From positions 2,058,501-2,122,500 of the forward strand of contig JAGTTD010000006.1 in NCBI GenBank assembly GCA_018398585.1: DNA of 64,000 nt. The letters are read 5' to 3'. The notes below the pieces were generated by a model, which was not told where the DNA came from, made no database searches, and was given only the letters and a program-made list of their open reading frames with translations. The stretch comes from Simmondsia chinensis (taxonomy: Eukaryota; Streptophyta; Magnoliopsida; Caryophyllales; Simmondsiaceae). Of this stretch, positions 11,318-21,724 are shown piece after piece (the stretch's first letter is position 1; every line of letters begins with the position of its first letter). The position numbers were made by a program, and so were the translations under genes.

Positions 11318-14300
11318 ATGGAAGGAGATGGAGGAAACGAGGGAACTGCTATTTCATCCCAAGAGGAAGAACAGCAGCAAGTCCAACACCATGATGAACT
11401 CTTCGTTTGGGACGAAAATTCACACCTTTACTTCCATGCCAGGTCTCTTTTAATTTCTTAGTAATACTTGATCGATTCAGAATTCGAAGAACTCAGGGTA
11501 TGAGATTTGCGAGATGATAATTGTGATTATTAGGAGCGATTTCATTTATTTATGCTTACTGTGGTCGAATTGTACCCAAGGTAAACCCTAATTTAGAGAG
11601 TTTGAGCTATTAGAATTTCGGTTTCTTTGTCATGAATTAAGGGGTAATTTAGAAATTTAGGTTTAGGATTCGATGGTGATTGAGTTTTAGTGTAATTTGA
11701 TTTTTAGGATTAGGGTTAGATGTTTTTTGAGTTTAAGTCTGATTAGGGTTTTAGGGTTAGGGTTTATATAAATCCTAAGCAATCCATTGTGGAAAATCAT
11801 GACAATTGTTAATAAAATTCTGAAATTTCTCTCTTCAATCTCTCTCTCCCAGGAATTTCTCTTCAATTTCTGTCCCTTCGATTTCCTCTCTCTCTCCCCC
11901 TCAATTTCTCTCCTTTGGTTTATTTTCGGATTATTTGATACAGACCCGAAAATGAGAAATAAAGATCCCACATCAGTGGGACATAAGGGAGAATACCAAA
12001 ATATATATCATAGGAGCTACTCCATCCATTGCTAATTGGTTTTGGGACAGAACGTCCTTTGGTATTGTGACATATTTGCTGTCCAAAATTGATTATTTTT
12101 TTGATTGATTCAATTGTACTGAAGCAAGCCCTAATTTGGGGTCTTGACATTCTTCTTCTTTGTTAGATCAAATTCGATTGAATGGCGGCGTGGATTAAAT
12201 TGCGAATTTTTGATAATTTATGCGCCCATTTTTGGTGTAGGAGTGGGTTTTATCATGATCCGAATGCAGGCTGGTACTATAGCAGTAGAGATGGACTTTA
12301 TTACAAGTTTGAGGATGGCAATTATGTGTTGTTGGATTCTTATCAGGTATTGCCATGGGTTATCATTTTTGTTTTCCTTCCCCTCCCCAGCCAAACCCTT
12401 CCTTTTGTTGTTAACCGGTGTCAAGAATGAAGTAACCAACTATCCCAAAAATCTAAGCTTAAGCTGATGACTAAAAGTCCATAAATGATGCGCTCCTAAA
12501 GTAGTCCGTGGGTTGTAGGGTATATGGTGCCCATAGAGTATATAGAAAAGAGACCAAGATTTTATATGTAGTAGACAAAATAAATTTATGGCCAAAATAC
12601 ACACATAAACTTTTGTTAGCGATGCACATCAGGTAACGTGACACTGCTTGAATGTTAGCAATACCCAGCCAGCTGACATAACACCTCGCGGATGTTAGCA
12701 GTGTACAGACAGTTAACATCACACCTAGTGGTTGTTAGCAACACACAATCGGCGAACACAAGTGCATTCACTAAATTTATAAACTACTCGAAAATAATTC
12801 ATACCTCGAAGTCCACTAAATTTTGTGGGACACTTGACACAGCCACACTATACACTCACACTCATTGTTGCTGGAGCTTCACTGTAAGCTCACTTGTAGT
12901 GGGACGGAGCTAAGACCCCTTTGCTATAGATAGAATACGGTGATGAATCACCGCCTTTCTAAGGTAGTGAATGATAATATTGTTTAATTAAGAAAGATCT
13001 TTGTCGAAGTTATCTTCAACATGCACATCGTCTTCCCTTCTTTTACCCTCCATTTCTTTCGTTCTGACTGGTCGGTGGTTTTGCATCACTTTCACAAACA
13101 ACCTCCCAAAGATCTCATCTCTGCAAAAAGAACTCCGTGCAATTCATTCCCTATGTTTGCTTAGCCTCCCGTTTCTGCTGGCCGAATTTGCCTCTTCAAC
13201 GATCTTGGCACACAAACGCTAAGACTTTCTATTGGTGACACTGTCACAACGCCTGACTTTTAAAGGCAGAAAGTGAAAAGAGTTGTCATTCACCGCCTAC
13301 TCTATCTATAAAAAGGATAGTGTTAGCCCTTGCACAAGTGGGCTTGTGAAGCTCCATGTGTGCGTACGTATAAGTGTATTGTGCATGTTAAGTGTCTTAC
13401 AAAAAATGGTCCGTGCATTTGTAGGGGGTAAATAATATTTGTTGACATAGACAAGACCTTTGATTTACTTTCAGTATACTACTTGGGCTCACCAATCCCT
13501 ACTAGGGTTATAAGCACTACCCAATGTTGCCTCCATTGACTCACGGGTTATAAGCACTTGAGGTGACAGGTCAAAATGCCCGACCACTTGAGTCACCGCC
13601 TTAGGTAAATGCGCTCAATTCCAGCTTTACTTACGGGTCATCGTATCTTAATTATAGGGTGATCAATCAGGAAATCACGGTCAAGATGAATCTGTTCTAA
13701 CTGAAGGTGCAATGTTGATTCAAGACTGCAAAGGTGAATGTGGAAATACAGGTATGATAGTTTCACCTTAATGCCACCATGAACTTCTCCATTGATTGCC
13801 TTTAGGATACTTGATATTAGCACGATTTGCTACCTCAAACTCAACTTGAAAGTATTATTCATCTAAAACGGCAAATGGTGATATAGAAATATATGTTTAC
13901 AGGCAAACTACTTCCCAAAACCAAGAATACTCTTAATGCAAGCAAGCACCAAGAAAATGGAGATAAAATATTGTTTACACTAAAAGTTCCGGTACTTTTT
14001 CCACGGTGTTAATTAGTACTTTTACTTTTAAATGTGCTGATTTAGTTCATATACGATTTATATTGTGTCAATTTAGTCCTATAGTAAACTTGAAGTTAAG
14101 TTAATAAATGGCGTACTTTTTAACGGCCTGGTCATGTTGGATGCAAGGGACACAATGCAAACCTATTTCAACCCACTTTTGACTGACCATTAAAATATCC
14201 ATGGCTAACTTAACATCAATTTTGCTCTAGGACTAAATTGGCACAATGTGAATTATACAGGGATTAAATAGACACAATTAAAAGTACGAGGATTAAATTA

Positions 14301-17300
14301 ACACAATCAATAAAGTGTAGGAATTTACGATGTAAATAACACCGAAATAAATAAATATATATTGTGGAATTTCTTTGAGTTGTGTTGCATAAATACCGCT
14401 CATATCTCCCAGTCCAACATATTACTTCTTCGACTTATGTCTTTCTATTCAGTAATTGTCAGACGTCTATTTTTCCATCAGAATCAATTCCATGAATGAG
14501 TTGTTAGCAGTGCTTGGTTTGATGATACTTCAAGAAGTGCCTTTCCGTGATGCTTGTGAAATCTTGAGAGTTGCCACAATTTTCATTCTTCCATGGAAAT
14601 AGTATGGGATTGTTTATTGATTATGTAACTGCGTCCTACAGGCCGAACAGAGTGCAGTACCAGTGAGGCACCCGAAAATCCGCCTCCACCATCAGAATGG
14701 TAAATATATTTCAACGTTATTGTTGTGGTTTTCCATAGCTAGCTGACTTCTGGGTTTTTATTTTTAGGTTAGAAGATACACTTATCGAACTTTATTTGTC
14801 GGGTTACTCCAATGTGGCAGCTGATGTGCAGCCATCTTTGGAAACTGATGAGAGGGAGGACTCGATGTTGCCAGCTAATGGTCAGTCGAATTGTCAGTGC
14901 TTCCTCAGATAGCTTCGTTGAAACATAGAATAATGTTTATGAAGCATTGGTGGCCTTTGTTGGTGCAGGGAATGATGATGCCCATGAACTAGAAGAAGGT
15001 GAGTGGAGCAATCTTGAGCCAGCTGAATCGAATGGTAAGTTCCAGGTTTGAATATTTGCCCTATGATTCTAATTTCTATTTACCATGCCCTTCTAGGGGT
15101 GTATATAAGTGAGCCTGACGAGGCTCAACTCATCTTATTTATCTCGACCCAAGTTCGGTTCGAAGCTCACCAAGCTTGAAAATTTAAAGCTTGAGCTTGG
15201 TTCTTCATGGGCTCGAGCTCGACTTGGCTTAGTTGAGCTCAAACCCAGCTCGACGAGCTCCAAGCTATGCATGCCTTAGTTAGGTTCATTTAAGCTGGAT
15301 TTAGGAAAGAGGGCTCCAACACGCCGTCACCGGATCCCATGAGAACTCCGAAGTTAAGCGTGCTTGGGCGAGAGTAGTACCAGGATGGGTGACCTCCTGG
15401 GAAGTCCTCACCCTCAGATTGGGGCACTGGGAAACAGCCTCTTTTCAGGTTAACACCCTGAAGGGGGAAGGCTGCGTACATCTGCCCCCCCAGACCTTGT
15501 GTAGGCGGGAGTCCTTGAGGTACCGGGTATGTTAAGCTGGATTTAGGCTCGTTTGAGCTTGTTTAGTCTTGAAACTAGGCTTGACTCATTTAGGCTCAAA
15601 CTTGGCTTGATTGGGCATATTTGAGCTAATAAATTGTATGAGGATAGGGTCATTTTGGCTCGTTTATGCTCGTGAACCTATGAGCTTGAGCTCAACTAGG
15701 CTTGTGCTTGGCTCGGTAAGCAAAATGAGCCAGCTTGGGCCAATTCATTTGAACTTTAGAAGGCTTAGCTCATTTGCATCCCTATGCCATTCATCTGATC
15801 TGGTAATATATCCTGTTTACTATGCATGCCCCACCTCCTTTTATTTACCTTCCTATTTGACTGGCCTCTGTGGTGCTTCTGAACTATTGCTGTATATTGT
15901 GGGATTGCGCTAACATAGACGTTTGAAATCTGCTTGTAGCAGATAACAAAATAGTTAATGGGCTTCTATTGGGACCAACTTCTCGCATACTTCAATCCCA
16001 CAATCTGACTTTGTTTTGCTAGTTGATGTCTTGAATGGAAGAGTGGTTTATGTACAGAACTGTGTCTTTTTTGACTGTTTTGGAGGAATAAAAGCTGTTA
16101 GGGGTGGCTCAAGTAGTAGAACAGTGTCTTAAGTCTGGGATTCAAATCTGGTCATTGAGTGCACATAATTCCTTTGGGCCACCTATCGGGTGTGGACCAT
16201 ACTTCTGAGTTGGCATTGCATGTAACCCAATGATTAGTCAAGATGCATGAGCTGGCTAGAAACCCCATTGACCAAAAAATGTTTTTAGTGGATGACTGGT
16301 ACGTGTTGCATGTATTAAGTTAATTTTTACAGTTATACCTCGCAGATGCGTCATGGGATGAAGAGAGCTGGCGAGCTCAGTACGGCCAAGTTGTACAAAC
16401 TGAGGAAGAGTCAGTGCCAGGATCCACAGTTGTTGATATGTGGGACTGGGCGAAGGTGAAAGAGATGAGAAAAGATGGAAAGGGTCAAACAGCTCGACTG
16501 GTTGGACGATTAGTGCAACCTTCTGCTCAGCTTCATCCTTCTATGCCTTCCGGCGGGGCTCGTTTAAAAACGGCTCCCATATGCAAAGTGCACCTGGCTC
16601 TGGTACGAGTTAGATCAGGTTTGCTGTCAACCCGTTTCGTTGAAACTCTTGTTTCTTTTACAGTTTTCAGTACATATTTATATAATTGATCTTATATTTG
16701 GCATTTTCTAAACTCTTTTCATGCTTTATTATTTACATTTGGTGTGAAGATATTTCCCATTCATAGTGCTTGTACCACCCATGGCTTTTCGAAAGCTTTT
16801 TGCCATTATGTTTGGCTATAGGAATTGAGGAACTTAGATAAGGTTGACATTTTTTCTGAGTGCAGTTTTCTCAAGAAACATCTTATGTTTGGCCACATTC
16901 ATCTTCATGCGAGTTCAAAATATGAATCAATTTACTATGATTTATCTGCTACTGTACAGGAATATACGACTTGTCCATTCAAGCATAACGGCTGACCACC
17001 TCCAGTCGAATTTGTTTGAAATAATAGCTGTCAAGTTGTGTTTGCATATGTTTTCTTGGATCTACTTATTCATACCAATTAGTATAGACATGGAATCAAA
17101 TTGTTGTTCATGGTTCTGTCATGATTGCCTGATTGCTGTGTTGTATAAGCAAGGTATTGCATATAGTGGGCCACGACCATCATGATGGGTTTACTTTAGG
17201 GATATGATTTTATTTTTAAGTTTGCACACGTTTGAATGAAGAACCATATCACAATGAATATTTAATCAACAATAACAACAACAACAGACCCAGTGCCTCA

Positions 17301-20050
17301 AAGGCTCCCACTTAAACAGGGTCTGGGAGGAATGGGATGTGCGCAGCCTTATCCCTTCAGGGTGATACCCTAACGAGAGGTTGTTTTTGAGCACAGTGGA
17401 TTTTTAATGTGTTAGTAAATAAAATATAATAGGTGATTATAAAGTTATAATGTTTAACAGTTAATTGTGTAGCAACTAGCTTAAAATCCTCATGTGGAAA
17501 TCATTATTTTATATAATGGCCTCCATCATTGAATATTTCTTATCGTGTTCAAAAATATTTTTCTAAGAAATGTTTTGCTTCTGTGCTGCTTACAAACTTC
17601 ATATGGAGAAAAAAATGTGGAGTAGAAGTAGCAATTTTGAAGGTCCTTTTTTGGAATAGTTAATTGAACTTTCTCCGATCATATATCTTCCTCTCTTAAT
17701 AATGTTTCTTTTTTTTTTTTTTAGAAAAAGGCTTGCTTTCTCTGGTGCCTATTCACTTTTGCTCTCTTTTTCTGTTCTTTTCTTTTATACAATCTCATCG
17801 CGTACTTTTTACTCTAAATTGATTTCGCTTGTGTCTGTCTTTCCTTCTCTTTCAGTGCCTGCTATTCACCCGTATAGAGACACATTTGTTTATAATGATA
17901 ATACATTCTCTGAGCTCTATGGACAAAGAGCTTTGGGTGCTCCTCTGATATAACCTTAGTTGACTTGCAGAGGAAATAAAGGCTTTATGTTATTAGTTCT
18001 TGGTTTTTTTTTTATGTTGTACAGTTGTAATTTTGAGGTTATCTTATCCTGAACTTTTTGTACATTCTCTCTGATAACAATATTTCTTTTGTTGATAAAA
18101 GAATGATAGTACATTCGTTGTATGAACTCGGGTATCTTGTTTCAGGACAAGTATATCGGCTGAGGACTCCAAGTGCAGGATATTTAGCAATGCTTTCTAG
18201 TTATGATGCTTCCAACCCGACTAAAGACTGGGGATTTCCGGAGTTATCAGCTGAAGAGAGACTTCTTTCTCGTCCTTGCTTCATTGGAAGTTGCGAATCG
18301 AGAATGGCACCTTTACTTCCTTCTCAACCCTCTAGTTCCATAAAGGTATGTTTCGCTTACAACCGGTTTGGCCATGTTGTGAAAAAGACTATTTTTTTCA
18401 TGAACACTTTTTGCAACACTTTGATCAAAAGTAATTCCAATATGGGCATTTTTGTCTAAAAGATTCTTATTAGTTTTGTTTCTGCTTTAAAGGAGAAACT
18501 CCATCTTCCTACTTTTGTTTAAAAGCAGAAAAACAACTTCTGCATCTATTTAGAAACAATTTTCTTTCCTTGCCAAATAGCCCAAAAATCTAAAAAGGTA
18601 TGTTTTCTAGGAGCTTGAGCCTTGAGCTTGAAACAAAGAGCCTTTCAAACCTTATGATGAGCTAGATAGCGAGCGCTTATGAGCCAGCTTGGCTCCATTT
18701 ACCCCCTTACTCCAAAGTACATGAATTACACCCTTATTTATTGCCTTGCATCGTATTCTCTCTCTTATTGACAGCAGGAAAGCCATGCCTATAGAGACAG
18801 AGCTTCGGAAAGACGAGCATTGCATGGCGGGTTCGGGGTGGGTCCCGGCCAAAAAAAGACGGCAACTGAGACAGACGAGATGTTTTCTGCAGAAGAAGCT
18901 GCAGCGGAATCCATGGACATTTCATTTGGGGATGGTAGCTATGCCAGAAGAATTCTTAAAAACATGGGCTGGACTGAGGTACCTTCTTTAGTTTCCTATT
19001 TTCTTATTCGGGAAAAAAACTTGGCATAAGATAGCCCAATAGCATGTTGATATCATTTTCAATTTGTAATTTTTGGTTTTTCTAAAAACCGAGGGCCTAT
19101 GATGAAGTATTTTTATCTGAAAAATTTTTAGTTTTTGCTTTTGCTTCTGCTTTAAAGGAGAAACACTATTTTCTTAGTTCTATTTAAATGTAGAAAAACA
19201 TTTTCTGCTCTTATTAAGAACACTTTGCTTTTCAAGTCAAATACACTTAAAATCCGAAAGAATTGTCTGTTCTGGGAAAATTTTTTTTTCCTCCCCAGAA
19301 AAGAAGCTTGGCGAAATCTCTCCTAAAAACATGTTTTTGAAACAAAATTTTTTTGGTTTTTGGTACCTTATTCTCAAATTTTTCCAAATTTGCATGAAAC
19401 CTGGAAAAGAAAAGACCAAAAGAAAAAACTAACCGTTTCGAAAACTAGAATGTAGTTTCTTAAAAACCAAAAACTACATACACAAACTTAAACCAAACAC
19501 ATCCTAAATTGTACCGTCTTCGTCGAATTTCTGCATTTTCATTCTCCTATAGTGCGTATTGTGGACTCCATATGTGAGTCTAGTCATACAAATTTCACAT
19601 CAATGTCATCAATGATAAAGAAGAAATCTAACATATCATACTAATGAACTATTCTATTTGATACCATCTAAGTTTCAGGATAAAACTCAGATGGGCTTTT
19701 TATTATGTATTGAATATATATATACACGCACACACACACACACACACACACAAAACAACAACAACAACAAACCCAATGCCTCAAAGAGGCTCCCGTCATG
19801 GCAGGGTTTGGGGAGGCTGAGATGTACGCAGCCCTACCTTTACAGGTAGGTTGTTTCCGAAGCGCACCTAGCCCTATAAGAGCAAAGACAATATGTGTTT
19901 GTGTGTGTATATACATATATAGTTAAATTTGTGGTATGCGCACAGGGGGAAGCACTTGGAAAAACTAAACAGGGATTGAAGAAGCCACTGGAAGCTGTGG
20001 GAAATAAAGGGACTGCAGGACTCGGATGGAGCCATGGTAGGTCAAGATGA
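11318..20050 (+). CDS. OCRE and G-patch domain protein, complete
   Basis: Probable nuclear RNA-processing factor. Coding exons: 11318-11442, 12241-12346, 13658-13751, 14642-14699, 14768-14880, 14969-15034, 16346-16618, 18146-18345, 18775-18978, 19946-20050; phases close to give 447 aa. The OCRE domain (about 28-75) reads FVWDENSHLYFH..SGFYHDPNAGWYYSSRDGLYY. An acidic middle (110-190) and a conserved block (189-345, e.g. DMWDWAKVKEMR and SNPTKDWGFPEL) follow. The G-patch is at the C-terminus (about 394-443): GDGSYARRILKNMGW then GEALGKTKQG and AGLGW. The ATG at 11318 was chosen because the frame from 11311 is wrong for OCRE. It resembles plant 'D111/G-patch' proteins such as Arabidopsis At5g26610; AGGF1 and SUA share OCRE but have extra domains not seen here. 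Exon 9 has an AGCAG tandem acceptor, so a 446-aa form is possible. Confidence 0.93.
12615..12765 (+). repeat. Minisatellite of about 40 bp, nearly four units
   Basis: GTTAGC starts units at 12615, 12654, 12694 and 12734 (spacing 39, 40, 40). Each unit carries a GNNCACA/CCAGNTAACAT..ACACCT-like core. It lies in intron 2 of the G-patch gene. Confidence 0.8.
12828..13410. mobile_element. Foldback element (long diverged inverted arms)
   Basis: The left arm (from GACACTTGACAC through GGAGCTTCACTGTAAGCTCA to ATAGATAGAATACGGTGA) pairs with the right arm read in reverse (GACACTTAACATGCAC, GGAGCTTCACAAGCCCAC, ATAGATAGAGTAGGCGGTGA). About 250 bp of unrelated DNA separates them. Probably a MULE-like or foldback element with captured filler; no target duplication established. 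Confidence 0.6.
13981..14345. mobile_element. Foldback MITE (TTGTGTCAATTTAGTCC family)
   Basis: The left half has ATTGTGTCAATTTAGTCCTA; the right half has its complement form GGACTAAATTGGCACAATG, with matching outer parts (AATTAAAAGTACGAGGATTA). A relative lies at 56835-57270. It is in intron 3 of the G-patch gene. Confidence 0.65.
15094..15784. mobile_element. hAT-like MITE with 8-bp target duplication, split by a SINE
   Basis: Left terminus TAGGGGTGTATATAAGTGAG, right terminus CTCATTTGCATCCCTA (inverted). It is flanked by TGCCCTTC (15086-15093) and TGCCATTC (15785-15792), 8 bp with one mismatch, as expected for hAT. The interior is made of GAGCTCG/GGCTTG words. Minus the nested SINE it is about 450 bp. 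Confidence 0.75.
15306..15531 (+). mobile_element. 5S-headed SINE, type I, perfect 16-bp target duplication
   Basis: Reference copy. It starts AAAGAGGGCTCCAACACGCC and continues CCGGATCCCATGAGAACTCC, GAAGTTAAGCGTGCTTGGGC, GAGAGTAGTACCAGGATGGG and TGACCTCCTGGGAAGTCCTC, a close match to plant 5S rRNA including box A, the intermediate element and box C. It then runs into CAGATTGGGGCACTGGGAAA and the SINE tail AAGGCTGCGTACATC..GGCGGGAGTCCTTGAGG, ending GGGTATG. TTAAGCTGGATTTAGG flanks it exactly (15290-15305, 15532-15547). It is inserted inside the MITE at 15094-15784. Confidence 0.92.
17266..17392 (-). mobile_element. SINE 3' part, TTG-tailed, inverted
   Basis: (CAA)n, CCAGTGCCTCAAAGGCTCCC, GGGTCTGGGAGG, GCGCAGCCTTATCCCTTCAG, GTGATACCCTAACGAGAGG. 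It lies in intron 7 of the G-patch gene. Confidence 0.85.
19717..19752 (+). repeat. (TA)n(CA)n microsatellite
   Basis: TATATATATACACGCACACA continues as CA repeats and passes straight into the (CAA) tail of the adjacent inverted SINE. Confidence 0.9.
19753..19880 (-). mobile_element. SINE 3' part, TTG-tailed, inverted
   Basis: (CAA)n, CCAATGCCTCAAAGAGGCTC, GGGTTTGGGGAGG, ATGTACGCAGCCCTACC. It sits about 65 bp before the last coding exon of the G-patch gene (19946), so it forms most of the 3' end of intron 9. Confidence 0.8.
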
Positions 20051-20639
20051 ACCCTCATCAATTAGCCGAGGTACTTGTTACTAGACTCGTCTATTTCTTG
20101 AACATCTCTCGTTTTACATTAGGGAATGTTTTGTATTGTTTTCTGTTACAGTTTTTAGGGTTTTAGCAGTAAAACTGTATTTTAGAAACGATCTTTTTTG
20201 GCTTTTGGTTTCTTGCTTTTAGTATTCTCTTAGTTTGAGTAAAAAGTGAAAACAAAAGGCCGAAACCTAGAGAAAACTTCTATCTAAATTTGTTTTTTTA
20301 TATTTAAGAAGACAAAGATTGTATATAGAAAACAATATGAAAACGCCCTATCAACTTGTGGACTTAGTAGCTATATTGGTCCTTGAAGTTTAGTGTATTT
20401 CCAATTTTGATCCCTAATGTTAACTTCACGCACGAGTAAAATTCGGGACAGGGTCAGTTAAGACTCCAACCAACCAAAGCATATGGACCTCTTTTGAAAA
20501 TTAGTTACATTATTATTCATAATTGTAGAGATAACGACATACATATATTATGTTATAAACTTATCTAGATGTATAATAAGAGGTTTTAGTGACATACAAA
20601 GGGGATGAAAAAAAGAAATCTATGCAGTTATGTCTCTTT
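20051..20639. other. 3' flank of the G-patch gene, no gene seen
   Basis: Presumed 3'UTR followed by worn MITE pieces (the GAGAAAACT/AAAACCA family near 20110-20350 and the GGGACAGGGTCAGTTAAGAC family near 20430-20600). No clear poly(A) signal assigned. Confidence 0.5.
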
Positions 20640-20703
20640 TGTTGCTGGGTCAGTCGAATATACCTCACTTCGGCTGCAGTTATCAATTACGTCTCACTGC
20701 TTG

Positions 20704-21190
20704 TTAGATCTTCTCTGTCTCATTGCCGGCTGGACTGATCAAAAATGTCTCTTCCACTGCAGGGTTTATCTGTTCGGTCACACTAACTAGTTCCGTATGA
20801 TTCAGAACGCGATCGATCGCTTCAGTTTCAACTGCAGCTAGATCCGTAGCGTGAGTTCCGATTCCCAGTACAACCATCTTAAATTCAGCTTCGTATGCAG
20901 TCGCATCCAACAGTTCTTTTCATTTGTAGTTACTGCATCAATCTTTTCTTCCGTATTATCTACGACGCGATCGGTTAATGCTTTTTCGGTGATAGCTTGA
21001 TTCATCAGTTTGGCTTGACCGATTGAGTCAAATGTCATCTGCAAAGATATTCATCAGGATTTGTATTTCTTTAATAAGTTCATGTTCCTTCAAAGCTGCA
21101 TCATTCATTGGTTGTTCCTTCTCCATTAAATCCTCCTCCATTAATTTGTGTTGCAGCTTTAGGGGACGATTTAATGGAGAAGGAGCAACC
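20704..21190 (-). pseudogene. Unrecognised coding-like remnant, frameshifted
   Basis: Minus-strand frames read DLMEKEQPMNDAALKEHEL, then (shifted) DSIGQAKLMNQAITEKALTD and EEKIDAVTTNEK, then (shifted) AAVETEAIDRVLNHTELVSV and VTEQINPAVEETF. The acidic, low-stop composition looks protein-derived, but at least two frameshifts break it. I do not recognise the family. Its upper part is duplicated in inverse orientation at 21168-21274 (+). Confidence 0.4.
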
Positions 21191-21274
21191 AGTGGATGAT
21201 GCAGCTTTTAAAGAACAAGAACTTACTAAAGAAATACGACTCCTGATGATGACATCGACTCGATCGTTCAAGCC
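21012..21274. repeat. Imperfect inverted duplication (hairpin-forming)
   Basis: The left arm 21012-21132 (GGCTTGACCGATTGAGTCAA .. GGTTGTTCCTTCTCCATTAA) is nearly complementary to the right arm 21168-21274 (TTAATGGAGAAGGAGCAACC .. TCGATCGTTCAAGCC), with a 35-nt loop. The arms differ by substitutions and a short indel. A transcript would fold into a long hairpin. Confidence 0.8.
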
Positions 21275-21597
21275 GAAATGATCGAACCGGCCATGACTGA
21301 AGGAGAAAAAAAACCTGAGAATCTCTCTAGGTTAAATAGTTCATCAATGATATCTTTACGGTTACAATCTTTTTCGATTAACATGACGAATTTATTGGAT
21401 AGCGAGCCGAGTGTTCTTGTTTGCTATCTTTGTGTGGTCCTTTCTTGTTTGCAGTTCCAATTTTAACGGATGTCTCTGAAGAGAAATGATGAAACTAGAA
21501 AATGTTTCTTCCCAGGTTTCCATAAAAATTTCTTACATACTAACGCAGAAATAAATGTGTCGATTTGTCTTTTTTTTTTTTTTTTTTTTTTTTCCAG

Positions 21598-21724
21598 ATT
21601 GGTAAGGATTACAGTGGGGAATAGGACTGATGAGCTTCAAACCTTATATGAGCTGAGCAGGGTGGCGAAGAGCTTGAACGCGTCAGGCAAACGCTTGGCT
21701 CGTATGTATTTAGCTCAATATTGA
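21598..21724 (+). pseudogene. Orphan exon-like segment (possible last exon)
   Basis: A long T-tract ends in TTTCCAG, a strong acceptor, followed by a frame reading LVRITVGNRTDELQTLYELS and RVAKSLNASGKRLARMYLAQ-Y-stop. It may pair with the coding-like frame at 21250-21400 (DDDIDSIVQAEMIEPAMTEG). Could be the 3' end of a small unrecognised gene or a captured gene fragment. Product unknown. Confidence 0.35.

Noticed and set aside
12600..12770. CRISPR-like array
   Set aside because: Units are head-to-tail 40-bp repeats without distinct spacers, in a plant intron.
15306..15430. A functional 5S rRNA gene
   Set aside because: The match begins inside an altered 5' end, lacks the proper 3' terminus and T-rich terminator, is joined to a SINE tail and lies between 16-bp target duplications. 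It is a retroposon head, not a gene.
15306..15531. Cassandra TRIM retrotransposon (5S sequence in LTRs)
   Set aside because: No paired LTRs, no primer-binding site or polypurine tract; flanks are 11-16-bp duplications and the 3' end is a LINE-like tail.
18058..18459. A separate 133-codon gene
   Set aside because: It is exon 8 of the G-patch gene read through both splice sites.
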